Shown: positions 1 to 6,011 of the stretch, in pieces | Numbering within the stretch: the first letter of the stretch is position 1 | Layout: each line of letters opens with the position of its first letter | Assembly (NCBI GenBank): GCA_002352605.1 | Contig: DEIP01000062.1 | Location: 1-6,133, forward strand | Reading direction: 5' to 3' | Source of the DNA: Desulfobacteraceae bacterium UBA2771 | GTDB taxonomy: Bacteria; Desulfobacterota; Desulfobacteria; Desulfobacterales; Desulfosarcinaceae | Length of the DNA: 6,133 bases | Notes under the pieces: model-generated | The model's database searches: none | Told to the model about the DNA's origin: nothing | What the model saw: the letters and a program-made list of their open reading frames with translations, nothing else | Position numbers and translations under genes: made by a program

Positions 1-1088
1 AAAGAATCGAAGGCGGAGTTTTGCGAAACTGAATATTGCAGCGGCGCCAGGACAGATGATTTGATCAGCGTTTCCAAATGACCGCTCAACAGATACGGAA
101 TGCAAACCAGCGCGATTGGGACAAGTCCTCCCACCACATATATGGCTAACTTTGCAACAGGCGGTCGCTTTTCTGCGAATAGTTGTTTGAAAAGGATAAA
201 CAAGCCCATCACCACGGCTAAATAGGCCAGATTCAGGCGAACCAGCGCGGCGACGGATATCAAAAAGCCGACAAAAAAAAGCGCCTTTGGCGCCATTCCA
301 TAGCGCACTGCAATTTTCAGCGCTCCCATCAGCGGAACGAGGGCGATAATTTCGGATATCGTCGCCTGCCCAAATGGTGTCAGCGAAACGAAGAAGATGG
401 TAAGCACGCCGGACAAAAAGCCCGCCAGCCGGCCCCATAGATGTCCGGCAATCAAGTGTGTCAAAAGCGCTGAAACGGCCAGACAGATGGCACCTGCGAT
501 GCGAACGCCAACGATGCTGTCGCCAAATAGCCAGATGAAGGCTGCGAAAGGGACGAACGCCAGGGGCGGCTTATTGTCCCAGAGTTCAACGTATGGAAGG
601 TTGCCGTCGAGGAGGCTTTGGCCCATCAATATGAACGTGCTTTCATCCCAGGCGATGAGGGATTGAAAAAAGAACGGCATTCTCACAAAGAACGCAAGCA
701 GCAGGAAAGAACCGAATGCCATCAGATTGGTAAGATCTGTTTCACTTGCATCGATACGGCGTCGCAGGGGGGGTATGATTCCCCAGAAGGACGGAACGAC
801 TGAAAGCAGCAATAGCAGCTTGATAATGTTGGCCGCAAGATGATTCGCTTTTTGATGATAAATGGCCAACGGCTGGACATCTCTTTGATCAATCAGTTGA
901 TTTAGGAACGAGTATGAGCGTTCGTGAAAAATGTCATCAATAAAAACTTCCCCCCACAGATGAAAGGCCGCAAACAAAATCAAAGCGCCGATCCAGAACA
1001 GGGATGAGACAATAATTATCTTTTTACTGATCAGGCTGAATGGAAGTTTAAATGGACGGGTTAATTCTTTCTGCATATTGGTACTCAT
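1..1088 (-). CDS. GT39/ArnT-like GT-C membrane glycosyltransferase, 3' end outside window
   Basis: Open minus-strand frame of at least 362 codons, cut by the window edge, so the C-terminal part is missing. Predicted inner-membrane enzyme that transfers a sugar from a polyprenyl-phosphate donor to a periplasmic acceptor. Hydrophobic segments are visible near residues 24-46, 85-105 and 122-144 and repeatedly after 176. The family hallmarks are an acidic pair in a WDES motif (D148-E149), where GT-C enzymes carry their catalytic aspartate in the first large periplasmic loop, followed by YVELWDNKPP (166-175), typical of the bacterial PMT_2/GT39 group. Later segments, including QATISEI and LVRLNLAYL, also fit. 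The ATG at 1088 lacks a good Shine-Dalgarno; an in-frame ATG at 1076 and a GTG at 1100 are alternatives. About 100 residues with extra membrane segments precede the catalytic loop. The upstream neighbour is a polyprenyl-phosphate sugar synthase, the expected donor-making partner. Acceptor and sugar cannot be told. Confidence 0.85.
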   Translation of the reverse strand, partial: MSTNMQKELTRPFKLPFSLISKKIIIVSSLFWIGALILFAAFHLWGEVFIDDIFHERSYSFLNQLIDQRDVQPLAIYHQKANHLAANIIKLLLLLSVVPSFWGIIPPLRRRIDASETDLTNLMAFGSFLLLAFFVRMPFFFQSLIAWDESTFILMGQSLLDGNLPYVELWDNKPPLAFVPFAAFIWLFGDSIVGVRIAGAICLAVSALLTHLIAGHLWGRLAGFLSGVLTIFFVSLTPFGQATISEIIALVPLMGALKIAVRYGMAPKALFFVGFLISVAALVRLNLAYLAVVMGLFILFKQLFAEKRPPVAKLAIYVVGGLVPIALVCIPYLLSGHLETLIKSSVLAPLQYSVSQNSAFDS

Positions 1089-1156
1089 CGCAACCGACAC
1101 GCGTTCGGCTATGGTTGAAGGATGTTATCGATTTTCAGTGCACGCGCTTTCGCGGT

Positions 1157-2374
1157 TCAAATGTCACCGATGGATAGGTGTTGCGGATCGTCTTCCCGCT
1201 TCGAGCATTTCCAGTCACAATGCTTGTTTATTTTTAATTTATCAGCATCACTATCCCTGTCTTCTACATGCTTGAATGTCCAGTATGAGTTTAACAGGTA
1301 GTTGATCAGCATGCCGGGTATGATACCGAACAGTTGGTGAAGCTGGGGTGCGATATTGGGAAAAGCGAAAGAAAGCCCAACAAATGTACTGTAACTAACG
1401 CCTAATGTGAGGACCGAAACCAGATTAAACTTCAACCCTTTAATGCGGATACGGTCTTTCGTCTTCCGTTGGCGAAACGTCCAAAAATTATTGAAAAGGA
1501 AATTTGAAATGATCGATAGTTCGATTGCAAACGGGGAAGCGATGAATTTATTCATTCCCATCGTTAAAAAAAGTGTAAAGAATCCAAGATTGACAAAAAC
1601 GCCCATTGCGCCAACCAATCCGAATCTTATAAAAGTCTTTGAACTCTGCAGCCTCAGCCACCATACATTAAAAATAAATTCAATGATGTCAGAGAGCCCA
1701 AGTTTGGAATCACCGTATTTTCGATCAATGAAGCTGACGGGAATTTCCTTTATCCTCGCACCAGCTGAAACGGCCGCATGGAGCAGCGCGACCTGAAAAG
1801 CGTATCCTTGAACACGCAAACGCTTAAAGTCGATACGGCATAGCAGCGATGTCCGTATGGCCCGAAAACCGGCTGTACAGTCTTGTATTTGATATATGCC
1901 GGCGATGTATCGGGCTGCCATATTGCCGAAAAATGAATTGAGGCGTCGAAGCAGGCCCCAATTTCCGGGAATGCTTCCACCTTTGACATATCGACTACCG
2001 ATAACAAAATCTGCGCCGGCATCTATTTCTGACATCAGTCGGGGAACGTCCTCAGGCTTATGAGAAAAGTCCGCATCCATCTCGAATACCACATCCGCCT
2101 GAATATTTTCTAAAGCATGACGCATCCCCCTGATGTAGGCTGCCCCGAGTCCATCCTTTTTACCCCCCATAAGATGCAGGTTGGGATATCGCGTCTGGCA
2201 TTGCCTGACAATCGCCGCCGTTCCATCCGGTGAATGATCATCGACGACAAGAATATGCATGCGGTGCGGCATCGTTTCGAACTGTGTTTGCAGTTTTTCG
2301 ATCAGCGCTTTAATATTATCGCGTTCATTATAGGTTGGGACGATGATTACGACTTTTTTAGCATTTTCTTTCAA
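1157..2374 (-). CDS. Polyprenyl-phosphate sugar synthase (GT2, DPM1-like) fused to a GtrA-like domain
   Basis: 405 residues in two domains. Residues 7-240 are a GT2 GT-A fold: VPTYNE (12-17), VDDHSPDGT (44-52), MDADFSH with the metal-binding DAD (100-102), GSRYV (126-130), DCTAGFR (165-171) and RKYGDSK (218-224), as in dolichyl/polyprenyl-phosphate mannose or glucose synthases. Residues 248-368 are a GtrA-like domain with about four membrane segments (about 250-272, 280-298, 318-337, 346-364) and the repeated FWTF/YWTF ends (297-300, 364-367). The expected role is transfer of a sugar from a nucleotide donor to polyprenyl phosphate on the cytoplasmic face, with the GtrA part aiding presentation across the membrane. 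The charged tail after residue 370 has no recognised domain. The start is TTG: an in-frame TAA lies just upstream and no other start occurs before the first core motif. The sugar is not readable from sequence. The GT-C gene follows after 68 bases. Confidence 0.93.
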   Translation of the reverse strand: MKENAKKVVIIVPTYNERDNIKALIEKLQTQFETMPHRMHILVVDDHSPDGTAAIVRQCQTRYPNLHLMGGKKDGLGAAYIRGMRHALENIQADVVFEMDADFSHKPEDVPRLMSEIDAGADFVIGSRYVKGGSIPGNWGLLRRLNSFFGNMAARYIAGIYQIQDCTAGFRAIRTSLLCRIDFKRLRVQGYAFQVALLHAAVSAGARIKEIPVSFIDRKYGDSKLGLSDIIEFIFNVWWLRLQSSKTFIRFGLVGAMGVFVNLGFFTLFLTMGMNKFIASPFAIELSIISNFLFNNFWTFRQRKTKDRIRIKGLKFNLVSVLTLGVSYSTFVGLSFAFPNIAPQLHQLFGIIPGMLINYLLNSYWTFKHVEDRDSDADKLKINKHCDWKCSKREDDPQHLSIGDI

Positions 2375-2385
2375 TTGGAATTAAA

Positions 2386-2392
2386 CCTTTCC
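2386..2392 (-). promoter_or_regulatory. Ribosome binding site for the TTG-started GT2-GtrA gene
   Basis: Minus-strand GGAAAGG, whose AAAGG core ends 11 bases before the TTG at 2374. The spacing is slightly long but usable. Together with the in-frame TAA immediately upstream, it supports TTG as the true start. Confidence 0.5.
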
Positions 2393-2572
2393 AAAAACAT
2401 TTAAGTGCTGCTTTTGCAGTTGTACCGCCATCCGAATCTTCCCGTTGTCTGACACTATTGACTTTTTTCGCGTCAACTATAGTCCCCCTCACATGACTTG
2501 ATACCATCTCTATTAATATTTAGATAAAAGCGTATCAGTTCATATGGGGTTATCTATAATTTGGAAATGAAA

Positions 2573-2961
2573 CTAATTTTTTACTAAAGTGGCTGTCAGC
2601 TCATCGATTTGGAACACTCTGACCCGATTGGCATATGTTGGCCACTCATCTTGAGTAATTCTGAACAGCTTGTTTTGGTAAAACAGAACCTTTCCTGCCG
2701 GTCGTGCGATGTTCGCTTCTCCGTCAAAGAACATACACCAGCTGTTTTTTCACGGATCATAAATGGGTCTGCCACAAATTATGCATCGACAGCATCCACA
2801 TCTCCGGCAGTTAAAACCGGATTGCCGATCTCCTTGGTTTCACTGAGATGAAAAGGGTCTTTTCCCACAACAATACCAATTGAAAAAATATAATTTGTGC
2901 CTGTATATATATTTTCGGAACGGCCAGATGCATACTGATAGGTTTCTGATTCGATTGTCAT
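2573..2961 (-). pseudogene. Decayed GINT1_N-like (GH43/32-like beta-propeller) gene with stop, frameshift and deletion
   Basis: The minus strand encodes a broken protein. It starts at an ATG overlapping the nucleotidyltransferase stop (ATGA) and reads to NPVLTAGDVDAVDA, where a TAA (2781-2779) interrupts. The same frame resumes with FVADPFMIREK. After an A6 run (2745-2750) the reading continues one base out of phase as SWCMFFDGEANIARPAGK and on through LFRITQDEWPTYANRVRVF to a TAG at 2573. Adding one A to the run restores IREKNSWCMFF, as expected for the family. From memory, intact relatives (bacterial proteins with the domain named for glucosamine inositolphosphorylceramide transferase 1) have FVADPF, WYMFFE, then roughly a hundred residues before the NANIARPGG and TQD..PTYGNQVRAFEI motifs. 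Here WCMFFD joins GEANIARP directly, implying an in-frame internal deletion, and the C-terminal end is also short. Original role unknown, probably glycan-related. Confidence 0.82.
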
Positions 2962-3791
2962 AAAGGCATATGAACTTTAGCGGCACGGAGCATGTCTTCA
3001 GGTGTGCCGATGTCAATGTAGCTGCCCTTGCTAAAAATGACATTGTCAATTTTCAGATCGGAAGATAGCGCTGATTGAATAACATCACCCACAAAGATTT
3101 CGTTGATGGATGATATATGCTGGTCCATGCCGGCATCCAATCGTTTCTCCTGATCTTGAGTGACAAAATAATGCATAAACCGTGTAAAGGAATCATTCCA
3201 AACAGCAACGATCCAGGTATATTTCAATTCCGTTTGAGTTGGCTTTATTTGAATAGCACGAACCTTACCGCTATCATCCAAATCCACCATGTCCGTTTTT
3301 TTCGAATTGGTCGCGGGGAAAAGGCCTAACACAAGATCTGCCCGGGAAGCCAGTTGCCGTTTCACCAGTTGAGCAAATGCATCTTTGGGTTCGAAGATTA
3401 TATCCGGAAAACCAAAAACGACCTGTTTATCTTCAATAAAGGACAACGCGCTATCTAATGTATAAGGCACACCATACGGAAGATCGACCATGAGATAACC
3501 GATGGGCATATTTACCAACGACCCATTGCCGAAATAAGCCGGGATATCCCATTTACCCCGCCGTAGAATAACAAATACTTTTTTCGTACCGGCAATATGC
3601 ATGCTTTCCAGCAGGTATTGGGCGGCTACCTTGGGACGGAGATTCCCGTTTTTTCCCAATGATCCAAAACCCACTGGAAAGATTTCCTTGCTGCAGGGTA
3701 ACGGAGAAACCCGGGATGACCTTCCCCCCGCAGGGATCAACCCTACCAACTCCGTAGCCTCTTTTTCTGATATTCCCATTTGGATGGACAC
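2958..3791 (-). CDS. RmlA-like sugar-phosphate nucleotidyltransferase
   Basis: 277-residue single-domain cytoplasmic enzyme of the NTP_transferase fold, expected to join a sugar 1-phosphate and an NTP into an NDP-sugar plus pyrophosphate. The nucleotide-binding loop GLIPAGGRSSR (17-27) is followed by LPCSKEIFPV (31-40) with the conserved lysine K35. GFPD (127-130) supplies the metal aspartate, IKP (182-184) matches the sugar/phosphate-binding lysine region, and YIDIGTPEDMLRA (258-270) is the usual C-terminal motif. The loop differs from classical RmlA (GGxGTR) and the family lacks a left-handed beta-helix acyltransferase domain, so the nucleotide (dTTP, CTP or UTP) and sugar are unassigned. 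It starts at GTG, sharing the final G of the upstream TAG; an in-frame ATG at 3779 is the alternative. Its stop overlaps the next, dead gene by ATGA. AT-richer than the oxidoreductase beside it. Confidence 0.88.
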   Translation of the reverse strand: MSIQMGISEKEATELVGLIPAGGRSSRVSPLPCSKEIFPVGFGSLGKNGNLRPKVAAQYLLESMHIAGTKKVFVILRRGKWDIPAYFGNGSLVNMPIGYLMVDLPYGVPYTLDSALSFIEDKQVVFGFPDIIFEPKDAFAQLVKRQLASRADLVLGLFPATNSKKTDMVDLDDSGKVRAIQIKPTQTELKYTWIVAVWNDSFTRFMHYFVTQDQEKRLDAGMDQHISSINEIFVGDVIQSALSSDLKIDNVIFSKGSYIDIGTPEDMLRAAKVHMPL

Positions 3792-5098
3792 TACCTAACG
3801 GCAGCCTGGTAAAAATGCCGATCCTGCTCGGCTCGAAGCTTATCACAAAGTCTGCCTTCGGGGAGTTCGATATCCTGATACGTCAGCACCTGATCTTTCG
3901 GGATATCCCGAAGCAAGCGGCATCCTTCGGCAAGTCCGATAGGCAGCAGTTGCTCTGATTTCACGATAGCCGAATTTTCGCCAAGGCCATAGGTCATGTA
4001 ATAGCCCATGCCGTCAAGCAGCTGTCCGGCCTTTAAATCGATTTTTGCGGCGGCCACGACATCCACGCAAGGCCCAAAGGTAGGCGTAATGGCCGCATCG
4101 TTGAAGAGGACGGCCCTGGCGGCGGTCAGCGGCACCTCGAAGTGGCACAGGTGGTACGGCGTATAGAAACAGTACAAGGGCCCGGTTCCCAGCTTGTACA
4201 GATTGAGATAGTGTTGCTGCCGGGGATGGTCATGGGTGCCTAAAACAAAAACGCCCGGGCCGGGCTCGGCACCGACCACATAGTCCACGATTCCCGGACC
4301 GTCCAGTACCGCTTCCAGCGGATAAAGCGCAGCCACCTCTTTTAGGGGGGTGCCGGCTTCCACCGTCGGGCCGAACATGCCCCGCTTGGCGACTCTCATG
4401 CCGGTTGCATTGGCGACAATGGCCTGCTCGAAAGAAATTTTCGTGCCATCCGCAAAACTGGTCACCATATGCGGTTGTTGTCCCCACTGTTTAGCAAACG
4501 CAGCCTGCGTCGTGGGATTGCGGTATGGGTCCTGAAGTCCCTTGATATTCCCGCACAACACCGGCTTGACGCCGATGGTTTTAACAAATCGATAGAGATT
4601 CATGATGACGCCCGGCTGGTCTCCGTCAGCATTGGTGATCACCACGCCGGCCTTATCCGCATAAACTTTCAGGATCGGGCCGATGGTACCGTCGAGTTCG
4701 GCATTCATGAGCACCACGTGTTTGGCGTGGTTGATGGCTTCGAGTACCAGGCGTGCACTGTATTCGATGGTGCCGGTCACCTCGATGACGGCATCGATGC
4801 CTTCTGCCCGGCATACGGCCATTGCATTTTCGGTGATCGCCGGCGTATTCGCTGCAATCAGGCTTTCGAGCTGTTGAACCGTTTCCACGGCCTTGAAGTT
4901 ATCCACACCCGCTTCCTGATAGGCTCTCCGGGCACCTTCGAGATGGCGATTGGCAATGGCCACCAGTTTCATTCCCTGAATGAAATTTGCCATTTGAAGG
5001 GCGATCCCCCGCCCCATAAACCCCGCACCGATCATGGCAACGCGAACGGGGTTGTTCTGTGCTTCTCTTTTCTTCAATTCGCTATCCAAAATGATCAT
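3791..5098 (-). CDS. NAD(P)-dependent oxidoreductase with C-terminal SAF domain (COG4091-like)
   Basis: 435 residues. A Rossmann fold opens with VRVAMIGAGFMGRG (18-31), containing the glycine-rich GAGFMG (24-29), then VAIANR (46-51) at the end of the second strand and VIEVTGT (104-110). This is the layout of homoserine-dehydrogenase/Gfo-Idh-like enzymes. A middle catalytic-type domain (about 155-340) contains NADGDQPG (156-163). Residues about 345-415 look like an SAF domain (AAKIDLKAGQLLDGMG, then LLPIGLAEGCRLLRDI), as in the group often annotated 'predicted homoserine dehydrogenase with SAF domain'. A role in amino-acid synthesis is unlikely given the flanking epimerase and nucleotidyltransferase; oxidation or reduction of a sugar, possibly a nucleotide-linked one, is my inference. 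The ATG at 5098 has a strong GGAGAT Shine-Dalgarno. Its stop shares one base with the next gene's start. It appears noticeably GC-richer than the genes downstream. Confidence 0.85.
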   Translation of the reverse strand: MIILDSELKKREAQNNPVRVAMIGAGFMGRGIALQMANFIQGMKLVAIANRHLEGARRAYQEAGVDNFKAVETVQQLESLIAANTPAITENAMAVCRAEGIDAVIEVTGTIEYSARLVLEAINHAKHVVLMNAELDGTIGPILKVYADKAGVVITNADGDQPGVIMNLYRFVKTIGVKPVLCGNIKGLQDPYRNPTTQAAFAKQWGQQPHMVTSFADGTKISFEQAIVANATGMRVAKRGMFGPTVEAGTPLKEVAALYPLEAVLDGPGIVDYVVGAEPGPGVFVLGTHDHPRQQHYLNLYKLGTGPLYCFYTPYHLCHFEVPLTAARAVLFNDAAITPTFGPCVDVVAAAKIDLKAGQLLDGMGYYMTYGLGENSAIVKSEQLLPIGLAEGCRLLRDIPKDQVLTYQDIELPEGRLCDKLRAEQDRHFYQAAVR

Positions 5099-5104
5099 AT
5101 GCTA

Positions 5105-5110
5105 ATCTCC
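5105..5110 (-). promoter_or_regulatory. Ribosome binding site of the SAF oxidoreductase
   Basis: Minus-strand GGAGAT, six bases before the ATG at 5098. Together they fix the start of the oxidoreductase. The 73-base gap back to the rmlC stop shows no terminator-like hairpin, so both genes are probably co-transcribed. Confidence 0.7.
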
Positions 5111-5171
5111 ATTTGACGGTACGGTTGGGGCATCAATACAATAGCGCGCTTCTCCCATGTAGAGGTGATTC

Positions 5172-5699
5172 TTAAATAAAATCAGGCCAATTCCCGTCTT
5201 TTTCTGAAATGCTTATAACTTCCATCGGCCATTGGATGCCGATTTGCGGGTCATTCCATCGAAGGCCAAGTTCGGAACCCGGTGAATAGAATTGTGAAAC
5301 GAGATAAGTCACTTCGGTATCTTCTGACAGGGTTATAAAACCGTGTGCAAAATTTTGGGGTACAAACAACATTTTATAATTATCGGCAGTGAGCTCGATG
5401 CCAATCCACTCTTTGTAGGTCGGCGAGTCTGATCTCAAGTCGATGATGACATCGTAAAGCGCTCCTTTTGTGCATCGAACCAGCTTGCTTTCTTCAAAGG
5501 GTGATTTTTGGTAATGCATCCCCCGCAGGGTACCCCGGGTTCTGCTTAAGGACATGTTCGCCTGGGCGACATCGGGAATCAGCCCGTTTTCCTCAAGCTC
5601 CTTCCGGCAAAATATCCGTGCAAAAAAGCCTCGGTCATCCTGATGCTTTTCCAATTCGATGATAAACGCGCCTTTTAACTTGGTTTCATTAAAAATCAT
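5172..5699 (-). CDS. rmlC: dTDP-4-dehydrorhamnose 3,5-epimerase family protein (RmlC/RfbC-like)
   Basis: 175-residue cupin-fold epimerase, the usual family length. RmlC enzymes epimerise C3 and C5 of a dTDP-4-keto-6-deoxy sugar in deoxysugar (for example L-rhamnose) synthesis in the cytoplasm. Visible motifs are DDRGFFARIF (21-30), QANMSLS (46-52), TLRGMHYQ (57-64) with the catalytic histidine H62, K72, VIIDLR (84-89), FVPQNFAHGF (112-121) and Y132 in VTYLVSQFY, the equivalent of the active-site tyrosine. The frame extends upstream to a TTG at 5771, but the ATG at 5699 has a good GGAGAG site and matches where family members begin. It is the first gene of the apparent operon. No rmlB or rmlD lies in the window, so the final sugar is uncertain; a 3- or 5-only epimerase acting on another NDP-keto-sugar remains possible. 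Confidence 0.93.
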   Translation of the reverse strand: MIFNETKLKGAFIIELEKHQDDRGFFARIFCRKELEENGLIPDVAQANMSLSRTRGTLRGMHYQKSPFEESKLVRCTKGALYDVIIDLRSDSPTYKEWIGIELTADNYKMLFVPQNFAHGFITLSEDTEVTYLVSQFYSPGSELGLRWNDPQIGIQWPMEVISISEKDGNWPDFI

Positions 5700-5705
5700 G
5701 GCCGT

Positions 5706-5711
5706 CTCTCC
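5706..5711 (-). promoter_or_regulatory. Ribosome binding site deciding the rmlC start
   Basis: Minus-strand GGAGAG, six bases before the ATG at 5699. No comparable site precedes the upstream in-frame TTG at 5771, so the 24-residue extension is rejected. Confidence 0.72.
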
Positions 5712-5766
5712 ACTATGAGCTATTAAGTAACATCTCAAAAAATCCGGCAACTCGTTTTCAATAGAG

Positions 5767-5829
5767 CGCAATATGGGGTTTTGGTTGAGCGCTATTGTCC
5801 GTTTGGGGAAACTAAAACCCCGTATTGCG
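5767..5829. repeat. 16-bp near-perfect inverted repeat with a 31-base loop upstream of rmlC
   Basis: Plus-strand CGCAATATGGGGTTTT (5767-5782) is answered by AAAACCCCGTATTGCG (5814-5829): 15 of 16 positions are complementary, and the odd pair is T opposite G, which can wobble in single-stranded plus-sense nucleic acid. The loop contains smaller symmetric words, AGCGCT and GTTTGGGGAAAC. It lies about 70-130 bases before the rmlC start. Possible meanings are an operator, a regulatory RNA hairpin, a terminator for upstream transcription, or the ends of a tiny mobile remnant; none is proven. Confidence 0.75.
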
Positions 5830-5860
5830 TGGACTACCGGAACTTATTGAAGTAAATCTT

Positions 5861-6011
5861 GATGAAGTCGTAAAAAGTCGCGTTTCAGACGGGTTCGTAA
5901 AAAGCCCGAGATCAAGGCTTGCGAAACCTGAGGAATGAGGCGTACTTTCGGTACGCCGCAGTGACGAGGGATGAAGCGTAACGCAGATATCGGGCATTTT
6001 ACGAAGCCGTC
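5861..6011. repeat. Large imperfect palindromic intergenic repeat
   Basis: The core spans 5888-6011. The outer 25 bases of each arm match as reverse complements at 22 positions (GACGGGTTCGTAAAAAGCCC against the complement of the 6011 end). The middle is only loosely paired, and the apex is a perfect 7-bp hairpin GGCGTAC-TTTCG-GTACGCC (5939-5957). A partial direct copy of the left arm starts at 5861, with TCGTAAAAAG repeated exactly 27 bases apart (5868-5877 and 5895-5904). It resembles families of palindromic intergenic repeats that I recall from deltaproteobacterial sulfate reducers. Spurious short frames read through it and are not genes. The right arm contains the stop codon of the neighbouring nitroreductase. 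It may be a non-autonomous (MITE/REP-like) element or act as a transcription barrier between the two transcription units. Confidence 0.8.

Larger units (their letters stand above)
5700..5887 (-). other. Upstream leader of the sugar operon, promoter not resolved
   Basis: This stretch between the palindromic repeat and rmlC contains no convincing gene. As the region ahead of the first operon gene it should hold the promoter, but I find no clear -35/-10 pair at good spacing; TTGCCG followed 17 bases later by CTTAAT is the best weak match on the minus strand. Its main feature is the inverted repeat listed separately at 5767-5829. No JUMPstart/ops-like element was recognised. Confidence 0.35.

Noticed and set aside
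397..803. Two overlapping plus-strand open frames
   Set aside because: Shadows of the GT39-like gene, whose minus-strand frame contains WDES and WDNKPP motifs across the same bases.
1089..1156. Gap between the two glycosyltransferase genes checked for a terminator or promoter
   Set aside because: No stable hairpin with a T-tract and no -35/-10 pair was found; it is probably a plain operon spacer.
1407..1796. 129-codon plus-strand open frame
   Set aside because: Antisense to the GT2-GtrA gene, with no recognisable motifs and no convincing ribosome binding site.
2407..2418. CTGCTTTTGCAG mini-hairpin upstream of the GT2-GtrA gene
   Set aside because: A four-pair stem is too short to claim as a terminator or regulator.
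2458..2476. TTGAC-9-GTCAA symmetric word considered as an operator or terminator
   Set aside because: Only five bases per arm with a nine-base loop in AT-rich DNA, and no associated promoter or T-tract in the right place.
2609..2851. 80-codon plus-strand open frame
   Set aside because: Antisense to the decayed propeller gene, whose minus-strand motifs explain the region better.
4469..5116. 215-codon plus-strand open frame
   Set aside because: Lies antisense to the well-supported SAF oxidoreductase; its translation shows no family motifs and it arises from that gene's codon bias.
5700..5771. 24-residue upstream extension of the RmlC-like protein from a TTG
   Set aside because: No ribosome binding site and no family similarity; the ATG at 5699 has GGAGAG at ideal spacing and gives the normal length.
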